This document shows positions 20,816 to 31,281 of a stretch of 64,000 bases of DNA, one piece after another. The position numbers and the translations under genes are program-made. This DNA comes from Solea solea (lineage: Eukaryota; Chordata; Actinopteri; Pleuronectiformes; Soleidae). The notes below the pieces were generated by a model that saw nothing but the letters and a program-made list of their open reading frames with translations, ran no database searches and was not told the origin of the DNA. Within the stretch, counting starts at the first letter, position 1. Every line of letters starts with the position of its first letter. The DNA is taken from assembly GCF_958295425.1 (NCBI RefSeq), contig NC_081152.1, forward strand, positions 23,630,015 to 23,694,014. Direction: 5' to 3'.

Positions 20816-23300
20816 TAGCTAGCACTGGAGGAGCTGTACTGCCTCATCAGCGGCCAAATGAACGCGAATCCAGAAGCGGCTGTGATAGTGGCTGGGGACT
20901 TTAACCATGTGGAACTAAAGGCTGTCTTCCCCAAATTCCACAAATTCATCAAGTTTCCAACAAGAGACAATAACACACTGGATCAACTGTACTGTAACAT
21001 CAAAGGGGCATACAAGGCTGCAGCAGCACCTCACTTTGGCATGTCAGACCATATTTCTGTGGAGCTGATTCCTGCCTACAGACCTCTGATCTGCAGGTCC
21101 AAACCCACCACCAAGACCATCCAGGTTTGGACTGAGGAGGCCTCTGCAGCCTTACAGGACTGCTTTGAACAGACAGACTGGGAGGTGTTCAAAAGGGATG
21201 CAAACCTAGAGGATTACACGTCATCTGTGCTGTCCTACATTCACTTCTGCACCGACGCTGTTCTACCCACAAAAACAATCACGGTTTTTCCCAACCAGAA
21301 GCCATGGGTGGACGGCACAGTGCGGTCCCTGCTAAAAGCCCGGGATGCAGTCTACAGAGTAGGAGACAAACTGGCTTATAGCAGGGCCCGAAAAGAATTG
21401 AAGAAGGGCATCCAGCTGGCGAAACATCGGTACAGGCAACGCATCGAGGAACACTTCCGCGACAACAACACCCGCAACATGTGGAAAGGCATCAAGACCC
21501 TCACTGACTACAAGCGTAGTGAGCAGCAGGCCAGCCACGACCCCACTCTGCCTGACACTTTAAACAGCTTCTTCGCACGCTTCGACTCTCCGAGCAGAAG
21601 GACTGTACATCTTCCTCAGCCAGAGGTGCAGCACCAGCCTCTCACCCTGCAGCTGCACCAGGTGACGTCCACCCTGAGGAGGATCAACACCAACAAGGCG
21701 GCAGGCCCAGATAAGGTGTCAGGTCGGACACTGAAGTCATGTGCGGATCAGCTAGCAGCAGTTTTTCTGGACATTTTCAACATGTCGCTGCAGCTCTCCT
21801 CAGTCCCTGTCTGCCTGAAGTCCTCCATCATTGTGCCTGTGCCCAAAAAATCCACTGTCACCTGTCTCAATGACTTCCGTCCTGTCGCCCTGACCCCAGT
21901 CATAATGAAGTGCTTCGAGCGGATCCTCCTGAAGTACATCAAAGACGCCATCCCTGCGGGCCTGGACAGTCTGCAGTTCGCCTACAGGGAGAACCGCTCT
22001 ACGGAGGATGCTGTCTCATTAGCACTTCACACGACCCTGACTCACCTGCAGCATCCAAACACTTACGTCAGGATGCTGTTTGTGGACTTTAGTTCAGCGT
22101 TTAACACCGTTCTCCCGGACGTGTTGGCGCTGAAACTGCACAATCTGGGTTTGGCACCATCGCTCTGCTCCTGGATCAGCGACTTCCTCACCAACAGACC
22201 CCAGGTGGTTAGGATACGGGGGTCCACCTCTGCACCGCTGGTCCTCAACACCGGAACGCCACAGGGTTGTGTGCTCAGCCCAGCCCTCTTCACTCTCTTC
22301 ACACAGGAGTGCTCTGCCATCCATCCCACAAACATGGTTGTAAAGTTTGCGGACGACACCACCGTGGTGGGTCTCATATCCAACAATGATGAGACCCACT
22401 ACAGAGAAGAGGTCCAGCACATCACACAATGGTGCTCCAGGAACAACCTCATCCTGAACACCACCAAAACAAAGGAGGTCATAGTAGACTACAGGAGGTC
22501 CAGGAAGACTGAACACGCTCCACTCTGCATACAAGGAGAGGGAGTGGAGCGTGTAGACAACATCAAGTTCCTGGGAATCCACATTTCCTCTGACCTCTCA
22601 TGGAGTGTGAACACTTCGCACCTGGTGAAGAAGGCTCAACAAAGGCTCTTCTTCCTCAGGAAGCTGAAGAGGACTGGACTCTCTCCTCAGCTGCTCACAA
22701 ACTTTTACAGAGCCACGATAGAGAGCATCCTGTGTCTCAGTGTGACGGTGTGGTACGGCAGCTGCACGTCACAAAACAGGAAGGACTTAGCCCGGGTGGT
22801 GAGAACTGCACAGGGGATTGTGGGCCGCCGTCTACCTGATCTGGATTCTGTTTACACCGCACGACTCCAGAGGAGGGCCAGACGGATAGCAACAGACCCC
22901 ACCCACCCAGGCAACGCTCTTTTTGCACCACTTCCATCAGGAAAACGGTACAGGATCATCAGATCCTCCACCAAAAGACTCAGGGACAGCTTCTTCCCCA
23001 GGGCTGTGAAATCAATAACCCCCTCCCCCCCACTCCCCCCTCTGTAGTGGATGACACAGGTCTGGCACTAAGTTCTGCACTTTATATTTATATTTATAAT
23101 ACAACTGCCCCTTTTTCCCCCTGTACATACATTTCCCTGCACTGTTCACTTTTTGCACATTTCACCTGCAATAACCTTTCTTGTTTTCTGTTTTGTTCAT
23201 TCGTATTTCAATGTTTGCTGAGAGTCTCGGGAGGAAATTTTGTTATGCTTGCATAATGACAATAAAGAATCTTGAATCTTGAATCTTGAATCTTGAATAG
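20816..23300 (+). mobile_element. CR1-group (Rex1/Babar-like) LINE, 5'-truncated
   Basis: Begins inside the endonuclease domain and ends with a 250-bp 3' UTR, AATAAA and a (TTGAATC)n tail at about 23265-23300. The RT is intact. Confidence 0.75.
20819..23047 (+). CDS. LINE endonuclease (partial) / reverse transcriptase, open
   Basis: Open from 20819; the first ATG is at 20858 (729 codons). The C-terminal endonuclease motifs AGDFNHV and MSDHIS remain. The RT is complete: [42 protein letters not shown] and FADDTTV, then IKFLGIHIS and a LPSGKRYR C-terminus. No disabling change is seen apart from the missing N-terminus. It is close to the 6.3-kb LINE in motif wording but distinct in the 3' tail unit. 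Confidence 0.8.
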   Translation, partial: LALEELYCLISGQMNANPEAAVIVAGDFNHVELKAVFPKFHKFIKFPTRDNNTLDQLYCNIKGAYKAAAAPHFGMSDHISVELIPAYRPLICRSKPTTKTIQVWTEEASAALQDCFEQTDWEVFKRDANLEDYTSSVLSYIHFCTDAVLPTKTITVFPNQKPWVDGTVRSLLKARDAVYRVGDKLAYSRARKELKKGIQLAKHRYRQRIEEHFRDNNTRNMWKGIKTLTDYKRSEQQASHDPTLPDTLNSFFARFDSPSRRTVHLPQPEVQHQPLTLQLHQVTSTLRRINTNKAAGPDKVSGRTLKSCADQLAAVFLDIFNMSLQLSSVPVCLKSSIIVPVPKKSTVTCLNDFRPVALTPVIMKCFERILLKYIKDAIPAGLDSLQFAYRENRSTEDAVSLALHTTLTHLQHPNTYVRMLFVDFSSAFNTVLPDVLALKLHNLGLAPSLCSWISDFLTNRPQVVRIRGSTSAPLVLNTGTPQGCVLSPALFTLFTQECSAIHPTNMVVKFADDTTVVGLISNNDETHYREEVQHITQWCSRNNLILNTTKTKEVIVDYRRSRKTEHAPLCIQGEGVERVDNIKFLGIHISSDLSWSVNTSHLVKKAQQRLFFLRKLKRTGLSPQLLTNFYRATIESILCLSVTVWYGSCTSQNRKDLARVVRTAQGIVGRRLPDLDSVYTARLQRRARRIATDPTHPGNALFAPLPSGKRYRIIRSSTKRLRDSFFPRAVKSITPSPPLPPL

Positions 23301-23429
23301 TGATTTTGGGGGGAGGTAAAAAAAAAATATGTAAATCGTGTAAAATGTACTTGATAATTGTAGTCAGCCAAGGAATTATAAAGTAATGGGTAAATTATAC
23401 ACATACTACCTATCATACAACTTCTGGCG

Positions 23430-24665
23430 CAGACGCGAGTGGCAGCCTTTCTAGCAGCTCAGCGTGTTTACACCTTTAATTTCCTTATCCTACTTTGAAG
23501 TCAATTCTCTTGGTTTCTATTGAAACATATTAGTATATCCCATGGATATGGATTATTCCACACCGAGACTCATGTATTCAAGCAACTTTTTGCATGCTCT
23601 GAGCAAAAGTCCTGCATCGGTGTGGTTCCGTGTTTACTTGTGGACATTAGGAAGCCGTACCGAGGCTGCAGAGCCTGCGCTGGGGAAAGCTGACCACAAT
23701 CTGGTCCTGTTAAAACCTCACTACATCCAAAGAGTGAGGAGGCTGCCAACAGTCACACGCTCATTCAGGAAGTGGTCTCCTGAGACTGAACTGTCTCTAC
23801 AGGACTGCTTTGAGACCACTGGGATACTTTGCATGGGTCCCACAATGAGAACACTGAGGCGGTGGTTGACTGCAAAACTGAGTATATCAACTTCTGTATG
23901 GACGTTGGAACGTTGAAGAAGGAACTCAGAGAGGCGAAGGAGCAGTACAGAAGGAAGATAGAACAAAAGATGCAGGAAAACAACATGAGGGAGTTGTGGG
24001 GGGGCATGAAGACAATTACTGGCTGCAGCTCCAAGAGAAAACCCCCATGGAGAGTGATGTGGGAAGGGCAAACCAGTTCAACCAGTTATTTAACAGGTTT
24101 GATCACCCCATCCCATTCACACATTTGAAAGCAGCTGCCCTCACCCCCCCAACCTACACAAGCCTCCACAAACACGGATGAGGACACCTCTCAACCCCCC
24201 ACCAAACCACCCACGATCACAGTAGCTCATGCTTATGGAGAGCTAAGGAGGCTGCACCCTAACAAAGCTGCAGGTCCAGATGGAGTATCTACTACTGAAG
24301 GCCTGCGCACGAGAACTGGGTCACCCCCTTCAGCACGCCTTCAAACTGAGCTTGGGACTAGGGAGGGTTCCCCAGCAGTGGAAGACATCATGCATCATTC
24401 AAGTCCCGAAGAAACCCCATCCTAGAGAGATGAACGACTTCAGATCTTTAGCCCTGACGTAGCACGTGATGAAGACCATGGAAAGACTGGTGCTTCATCA
24501 CCTCAGGCCACAGACCTGCCACGCCCTTGACTCCCTACAGTTTGCTTACCGAGAAAAGGTGGGAGTGGAAGATGCCATTGTCTTCCTGCTACATCAATCT
24601 CTCTCTCACCTGGACAAAGGCAGCGGTGCCGTGAGAGTTACATTTTTGGATTTCTCCAGCACCTT
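23430..24665 (+). mobile_element. Decayed CR1-group LINE, 3' half missing
   Basis: Related to the 13.1-kb LINE: both leaders contain a TCCCATGGATA-type start and similar endonuclease-RT wording. The reading stops inside the RT at FLDFSS near 24665, where integrase-gene sequence begins. Confidence 0.65.
23542..24665 (+). pseudogene. LINE endonuclease / RT fragment, many breaks
   Basis: About half of the endonuclease is deleted: the reading jumps from the start region to LGKADHNLVLL. Frameshifts occur near 23830 and 24285 and a TAG at 24460-24462. The RT blocks KAAGPDG, MNDFRSLALT and FLDFSS remain, but the reading ends before the catalytic FADD. Confidence 0.7.
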
Positions 24666-25462
24666 TATACGGAAGCCTGGAAGGGACATGGAGAAAAAAA
24701 AAAACAATGTAAGTTGCAAGATCTTGCAAAGTCAGTGCGATCTCGCGGTTTTTGTGTGGTCTTGTGTTATTTACGTCACATGCTTCCGGGTCAGGCCACA
24801 TCAAAACAATGGAGCCTTCACACCGGTGGGGAAGATTGATTGATTTTTATCTTGAGATTGGCCTCAAATACAAACATATATGTCTAGTCCTAGACAGAAG
24901 ACATGTTCATCAGATAAGCGAGAGGCATCTGAAAAGAGTACTAAGCGAAAGGGGACACGCTCGTCGGAAAGACTACTCCTAATTAGCACTGGTGGTTGAA
25001 TTTATTTGAAATGAACTGCTGAAGCTGAACGGCAGCTTCATGGATATCGGTGGATGTACGCGAAATGTAGAGAAAACGTTCTGCGTGTGAGAAAAGAAGA
25101 TGTGCGGCTGGTGTTAAAAGAGCTGAATCCCCGAGGAGTGGCAAGCAGGCAAGCAGGATGTCGCAGACGGAGGAGGTACTTCTCAAGAGGGCCAAACTTT
25201 ATCTGGCACCTGGACTCATACGACAAATTAAAGCAATATGGCATATGTATCAATGGATGTATTGATGGTTTTTCGGGGAAAATAGTCTGGCTCAATGCCT
25301 ACACAACAAGCAGTGACCCAGCATTGATTGGAGGATATTACATGGAAGCAGTACAGCGTTTAAAGGGCTGCCGTAGAGTTGTGAGATCTTGGAACTGAAA
25401 ATGGCTATGTTCGAGGCTTTCAGCGTTTCCTTGTCTCGACTCACCAAGATGACACCCTTGAT

Positions 25463-26482
25463 ATCATCCCGGCTCTGCTTCAGGAGAAGCTCTCCCAGCT
25501 GAGCGTGCCTGACTCCATCTGCAGGTGGATCACTGACTTCCTGTCTGACAGGAAGCAGCATGTGAAGCTGGGAACACATGTCTCCGACTCACAGGTCATC
25601 AGCACCGGATCCCCCCAGGGCTGCGTTCTTTCTCCTCTGCTCTTCTCCCTGTACACAAACAGCTGCACCTCCAGTCACCAGTCCGTCAAGCTCCTGAAGT
25701 TCGCGGACGACACCACTCTCATCGGACTCATCTCTGATGGTGACGAGTCCGCCTACAGGTGGGAGGTTGAACAGCTGGTCACTTGGTGCAACCGTAACAA
25801 CCTAGAGCTCAACGCTCTAAAGACAGTGGAGATGGTTGTGGACTTCAGGAAGAACTCAGCCTCACCTGCACCCATCAACCTCTGTGACTCCACAATTGAC
25901 ACTGTGGATTCCTTTCGCTTCCTGGGAACTATCATCTCCCAGGACCTCAAGTGGGAGCTGAACATCAGCTCTCTCATCAAAAAAGCCCAGCAGAGGATGT
26001 ACTTCCTGCGGCAGCTGAAGAAATTCAACCTGCCAAAGACAATGATGGTGCACTTCTACTCCTCCATCATTGAGTCCATCCTCACCTCCTCCATCACCAT
26101 CTGGTACACTGCTGCCACGGCCAAGGACAAGGGCAGACTGCAGCGTGTCATTCGGTCTGCAGAGAAGGTGATTGGCTGCAATCTTCCATCTCTCCAGGAC
26201 CTGTTCGCCTCCAGAACTCTGAGGCGTGCAGGAAAGATTATGGCTGATCCCTCCCACCCCGGTCAGAAACTTTTTGAGTCACTCCCCTCTGGCAGGAGGC
26301 TGCGGTCCATCAGGACCAGAACCTCACGCCACAAGAACAGTTTATTCCCGTCTGCTACTAGCCTTATCAACAAGGCCCGCAGCCCCCCCCGACACTCTGA
26401 CTCCTCACACTCCTCCTCTGCCTCTACATGTCACATTATCATTACATCTTTTTTATGCGTTACATTAACGTCATTACTGTGA
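25463..26482 (+). CDS. LINE reverse transcriptase C-terminal part
   Basis: Open from the insertion point, starting just after the first catalytic RT Asp motif, through [31 protein letters not shown] and LPSGRRLRSIR to a stop at 26482. No break occurs inside, but the first half of the RT and all of the endonuclease are missing, so it is a dead-on-arrival copy. Confidence 0.8.
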   Translation: MIPALLQEKLSQLSVPDSICRWITDFLSDRKQHVKLGTHVSDSQVISTGSPQGCVLSPLLFSLYTNSCTSSHQSVKLLKFADDTTLIGLISDGDESAYRWEVEQLVTWCNRNNLELNALKTVEMVVDFRKNSASPAPINLCDSTIDTVDSFRFLGTIISQDLKWELNISSLIKKAQQRMYFLRQLKKFNLPKTMMVHFYSSIIESILTSSITIWYTAATAKDKGRLQRVIRSAEKVIGCNLPSLQDLFASRTLRRAGKIMADPSHPGQKLFESLPSGRRLRSIRTRTSRHKNSLFPSATSLINKARSPPRHSDSSHSSSASTCHIIITSFLCVTLTSLL

Positions 26483-26695
26483 ACTTTTGCACCTGGTGAA
26501 TATTTCACTGTTACTCACTTCTGCCCAGCTGTACTGCTCTTTCTGTAGTGCTCTTTTCATCTTTTTAAAAAAAACATTTATATACTGTGTATATTAAAAT
26601 TTTGTATGCTTGTTATGCACCAATGACACCAGAACAAATTCCTTGTATGTGCAAATCGTACTTGGCAATAAAGCTCTTCTGATTCTGATTCTGAT
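25463..26695 (+). mobile_element. CR1-group LINE, 5'-truncated, inserted in the integrase gene
   Basis: Host sequence GACACCCTTGAT ends at 25462 and resumes at 26696 (AGTTATTTTGAG) in the same integrase reading frame. The LINE begins inside the RT and ends with AATAAA and a (TTCTGA)n tail at about 26677-26695. Only a 3-4-bp flank match (GAT) is seen. Confidence 0.8.
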
Positions 26696-27339
26696 AGTTA
26701 TTTTGAGGGAGCCAGCACTGCTAATCAAAGAATTGAATATTGGTGAGGTTTTCTTCCAAGACAATGCATGGAGTTCTGGATATCCCTGTTTGCAGACCTC
26801 AGAGACAGCAGACTCTTTGATGGTGGAATTCTGGACAAAAACCTCCTTCAGTTTTGCTGCATAAGACTCATCCAGGTGAGTTAATTAAATATATTTTGGC
26901 ATGCCCTGATATGTATATATGTTGTTCCTCCTAAATTTATATATATTTATATTTTTCACAGGATGAATTGGATGACACTGCACAGGTTTGGGATGCACAC
27001 ACAATCAGACCATCAAGAAACGTGAATGTCCCCACTGATCAGCCCAATGTGATGTATGCATTGCTTGTACTGTACCAGACAAGAGACTTCCTTTCCCCTG
27101 TTGAAGATGAACATGTTCAACTGTGCAAACATGAGTTTGTCTTTCGGCTGACTATACCATGGAGTTTCACAATTACACAAATGTCTGCAATATCTCACTG
27201 CTGCATTTTACCCTGAATCTGAATGCATGTATACTTGATACTTGAACTGTCTTGCCTCTGGATCCATAAATAATTGATCACAAAAAGATATGTTATCAAC
27301 TATTAAAAGACTCAAATACTACCTGGCTGATGTCACCCT

Positions 27340-29242
27340 TTGTGACCACAAGTGATGGTGTGTGCTTAAGGACCATTACCAAGCCACCATAACCTCTCTT
27401 CTCTACACACCCCGTAACCCCCTGGCCCTCCAAATTGCCACTGGTTAGGCCAGGAAACGCTACGGCCCCAGGCTGATGCAACAAACCGTGCATGCAGTCC
27501 ACCACCTCCTACAGACTCCACCACAGCGGACCAGAACCACCTCCGACATTGCCCCCCCACCACAGCACCGAAGCAGAAACAACCTGGACCTTACCCTCCC
27601 CATCATCCCTGAAGAAGAAATTAATTTCCCCACCCTACCACCACCCCAGGCCCCCCAGAGACTTTCCATATACCGGAGCACCAGCTCAACCACTGCTCCA
27701 CCTGAAAACACTCCGTCCACTCCAACCACACGCTACCAGCCAAACCTCGTCCAGAGAACCCCTACCTACACCACCCAACAGCCATCAAGGACCCCTCCTG
27801 ACCGACACATGACAGACTTCTTCCCACCAAGCAGCAAACCACTCCAGAAGCAAGCCAAACGAACAGGACCCATCATACCCCTACATCTGTCAAACCAACA
27901 AACCACTCAGCAGCCCACCTTCGAATCCCAGAAGACGCCCACCAAGCAGCCTTCTACAATTGTACCAGAACCCAACCACAGCAATACAGCACCGGCCACT
28001 TCCACCCCGTTGCCCCAGAGGACTAAGAAAGTCACCTGGGGCCCCACACCCATCAGAACTGCAACCCGGACCACAGCCCTCGCCCCCGCCCCACCCATAT
28101 ATCCCATACTCCACCTCGCCCCACCAACAACCTCCCATTTCAAGCCAATGACCGTAGAGCCCCCCCTCACCGATGCCCCCACTGTCACAAAACGCACCCT
28201 AGTGTAAGTGAAGGCCCAGATCCATGCCCCCAACCCACCAGACAAGAAACCCACCCATACCCAGGAACTCCTCTCAATCTCACTGAATAGCACGACTAAT
28301 GTTTCAACCATGATCTCTGACAACATTTCTCCCTTCTCCTCACAGGCAGATGATGCTGGCGTCCCGGACCAATCGGCAGTGCAGCTGACCCCACCTCCCC
28401 CAAAATATACACATGTGGATCGGGCAACAATGACAACAGGGTCCGTTAAAGTCAATCACGACCAAAACGCCCCTGCTGAGCCCTCCACTCAACCACCCAG
28501 TGGGGTTGCACTGCCCGCCGAGGAAGTCTTGGACGCTGGCCCATCTGCCTCCCCAGTCCCCCCATGACAGCATCCCCCCCATCATCGCCTCCCCCTCCCC
28601 CCATCCCATCTCAGTACTAACACCGGCCCTAGCCTCCTGCCCACCCATGGCCTCCAGCTCACTACTGGATCACCCCACTTTCTCCTTCACTTCCGCCCCA
28701 ACTGACTCACTATCCCTACACAGACCCAATTATTTTATTGCACGCCCCCAACAGAAAAATCCAGGATTGGTTCTTCAAACCCAGAAGGCCAATCCTGGTA
28801 CTTGGGGACTCCAACATTAACCGGATCCCTGCCCACACCAACCCTCTCATCCAACTGGACATCCAACACCTATCACTTCTTTAAAATCTGTGAAAAGACA
28901 TTACCAAACCCAGACACCAAGACTGTCATCGTTTCAATTGGCATAAACGACAAAGACCAGGACCACAGGCAAACCTCAATTAAACAGTTCAAAGCACTGT
29001 TTAGGCTACTGAAGTCTGTCTTTCCCAATGCAGACATCTATTTCCCAGTCATCAACTTCTCACCCAAGCTCACCCCCACCCAACAGCATAACATTACGAC
29101 AATAAATAACACCATGGTCACCCATTTCCCCTTCCTCACAGAAATTCCCCATGACACATTCACTACAGAAAAAGACAATATTCACTGGACCCAGAAGACA
29201 ACACTCATCTTTAATAACTGGTGTGCCCAACTAAATTTATAG
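27340..29242 (+). pseudogene. LINE ORF1-like gene with SGNH-esterase signature
   Basis: Pro/Thr-rich low-complexity coding at 27476-28207 (243 codons) is followed by readings in shifting frames. Near 28791 ILVLGDSNINRIP gives the GDS nucleophile block. After a frameshift near 28850-28870, VSIGIND (about 28940) gives the GxND block and DNIHWT (about 29173) the DxxH block of SGNH/GDSL hydrolases. The last frame ends at a TAG at 29240-29242. Esterase-type ORF1 proteins are known in some CR1/L2-group LINEs, and a disordered N-terminus plus esterase fits. No RT ORF follows, so the parent element is unknown. Confidence 0.6.
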
Positions 29243-29317
29243 TCACACCAGAAACCAAACCGGCCCCCGACTCACGACTAGACCTCACCACCCCCCGACT
29301 ACCGCAGACACCTGACA

Positions 29318-29320
<3 letters not shown>

Positions 29321-29376
<56 letters not shown>
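29321..29376. repeat. (TA)n microsatellite
   Basis: About 28 TA units. Confidence 0.95.
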
Positions 29377-29377
<1 letters not shown>

Positions 29378-29379
<2 letters not shown>

Positions 29380-29419
29380 GGGCCTGTTTTTCTATAAACA
29401 GTTTTTACTGTTAATAAAT

Positions 29420-29450
<31 letters not shown>

Positions 29451-30797
29451 TTATCTCTCAGAGAAATTCACAGTTCAGCAGCTCAAAGAATATGTTACAA
29501 AATAGAAACATAAGAGGCATGCAAAGTACAGTCTAAATATAATATGACATTGAAAAAGAAATGAATTATAAATCAGAAAGTTCCGTCATTACAGTGCAAG
29601 GTGAGTGTGTGCATGCACATGTACGTGTGTGTGTGTATGTGTCATGTATGATGCAGGTTGAAGAGTCAAATGGCATGGGGGAGGAATGCTTCTGTCACTG
29701 AAGCTGCTCCTCAGTCTGTGTATGGTGCTGTGTAGTGGATGGTGTGGATTATCTATGATGGACAGGAGCCTGTTGAGTGTGTGCCGCTCAGCTATGGATG
29801 TCAGGCTGTCCAGTTCTGTGCCTACAACAGAGCCTGTGTTACAGGTCCCAGAACGGAGACCTTGTTTACAGTTAATAATTAAAAAGGTGAAATTCTGTCT
29901 CACTGGATAACACTGGAAAGCTGTAAAACAGCACAAACGGAGAGGGACAGAGACGTGATGTTGAGGTTTCTTAGGCATCCCCGAATACAATGAGTACCTC
30001 CCTGAACACACCCTGCCGAAACTGAACTGCCACCCCACACTGCCCCCCACTGTTCTGGAAGTGCACAACAGGTTTTTACACCCAGAACAGAAAACTGTGC
30101 TATTCACAAGCAAACCACGTAAATATATGGCAGAAAAATACAATATGAATAAAATAATAATACCCCCATGTGACCACACATTATCGGGCGTCACACACTC
30201 CCCAACAAATAAAAATGACTCCTGGCATTAGAAATTACAGCGTTACCCACTTTAACTCCTCAATACACCCGTGCTGAGGTACCATAAGGCACAAAAGAAG
30301 TATAAGGCAACCACTGACATGGCATAGCGAGGTAGGTTGAGTGGCATGGGATGTGATGTGCCCGCATGTCCCCTTCTGGCATATGTGGTAACCCCCAGGC
30401 ACTAATACAATTGACTCTACCTTGCGGCTGGTAAGACGGTTCACCTAGAGACTCATAAGTTAACCTCTGAGCAGGCTTTATGTTGCCTGTGGATCTCCGG
30501 ACTGTAGTACCCTGATCAACTGGCTGGTCGGACTGTGCGACTGACTGACTTGAATGTGAGACGTGTGTGGGATGACCTGGTGAGATACAGTTTGTTGGTG
30601 AAGCTACTGAAATGACATGTACCCTGGCTGACTATTGGGTCACTGAGGCGATATTGGCCTGTCTAGTTCTTGTGACCCCACCACATCTAACCCTTCCCCT
30701 TCCTCTACTAGCACTGGGTCAAACGTAGGGTCTTCTGACACAGCAAGCAAGGTCTCTTGCAGGAGGGAGTGAGCCAAGTCTCTCTCTGGCTTTTGAG
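29378..30797 (-). mobile_element. Retroelement remnant: possible LTR plus internal 3' region
   Basis: On the minus strand, TTGTTGGGGAGTG (polypurine-like) precedes TGTGACGCCCGATAA, a plausible LTR start at about 30190. The LTR-like sequence runs down to about 29378 and is split by the LINE at 29418-29864. Upstream in its direction (30797 to 30205) is a short acidic reading (ERDLAHSLLQETLLAV...) that could be the end of an internal ORF. No paired LTR is visible. Confidence 0.35.
29418..29864 (-). mobile_element. CR1-group LINE 3' end, with 14-bp target duplication
   Basis: A minus-strand (TCTA)n tail at about 29419-29451, a 3' UTR and about 45 codons of the LINE C-terminus (VVGTELDSLTSIAER, 29700-29845). 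Flanks match over 14 bp with one mismatch: TTTACTGTTAATAA (29404-29417) and TTTACAGTTAATAA (29865-29878). This is a clean short insertion by target-primed reverse transcription. Confidence 0.8.
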
Positions 30798-31264
30798 TGT
30801 CATGATCTGTCACTTCCGTTAAGTATCTTGTTTTGTTTCTCCCTTCATGTTCCATGTCTTGTCTTCCTGTTTTATTTTGAAATCACTCACCCTTGTCTCT
30901 GTTTCAGGTTCCTATCTACCCCGCCCCCTTCCTTGTCTGCGTGCACCTGATCCCTGATTGTGTCTACCACACCTGCATCCTATCACTCCCTAATCAAGCA
31001 CTGCTTATATTCCCCTCTGTGTCTTGTCTCGTTGCCAGTTCGTTGTAGTTCATAGCTCACGTTCCAGCACTCTTTTTCACAGCCGTAGTCTTGCCTGCCT
31101 TTTTTGACCTTGCCTTTTTGCCTGACGCTTTTGTACCTCTGCCTGATCTCTTGTTGACCTCCCGTGTACCGAACCTCTGCCTGGAATTAAACTCTGTTAC
31201 TGACTGATTAGTGTTCGAGTCCTGCATTTGAGTCCCTTGTTCTGCTCAGCCATAGTTCACGACA
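30798..31264 (+). mobile_element. 5' LTR of a Gypsy element
   Basis: Starts TGTCATGATC and ends TTCACGACA immediately before the leader and gag ATG (31282). It contains a TATA-like GCTTATATTCCCC near 31005 and GAATTAAACTC as a weak poly(A) signal near 31184. The length is 467 bp. No matching 3' LTR lies downstream. Confidence 0.75.
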
Positions 31265-31281
31265 GAACGAACTGGCCACAC

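Larger units (their letters stand above)
24666..27214 (+). pseudogene. DDE-integrase gene (transposon-like), split by a LINE
   Basis: An upstream block (24810-25462) and a downstream block (26696-27214) belong to one protein. Block 1: SERHLKRVL and RRKDYS (HTH-like), IWHLDSYDKL (first Asp), CIDGFSGKIVWL, then a frameshift near 25385 into DLGTENGY (second Asp). Block 2: ANQRIEYW (Glu), FWISLFADL, a GT-AG intron (26876-26961), then DELDDTAQVW. Spacing from the second Asp to the Glu is about 38 residues. Breaks: TAA 24979-24981, TGA 25006-25008, a frameshift near 25045 and a TGA just after RIEYW. The family is a multi-copy fish integrase-domain gene (Ginger/TDD-like is a guess). Terminal repeats were not found. 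Confidence 0.65.
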
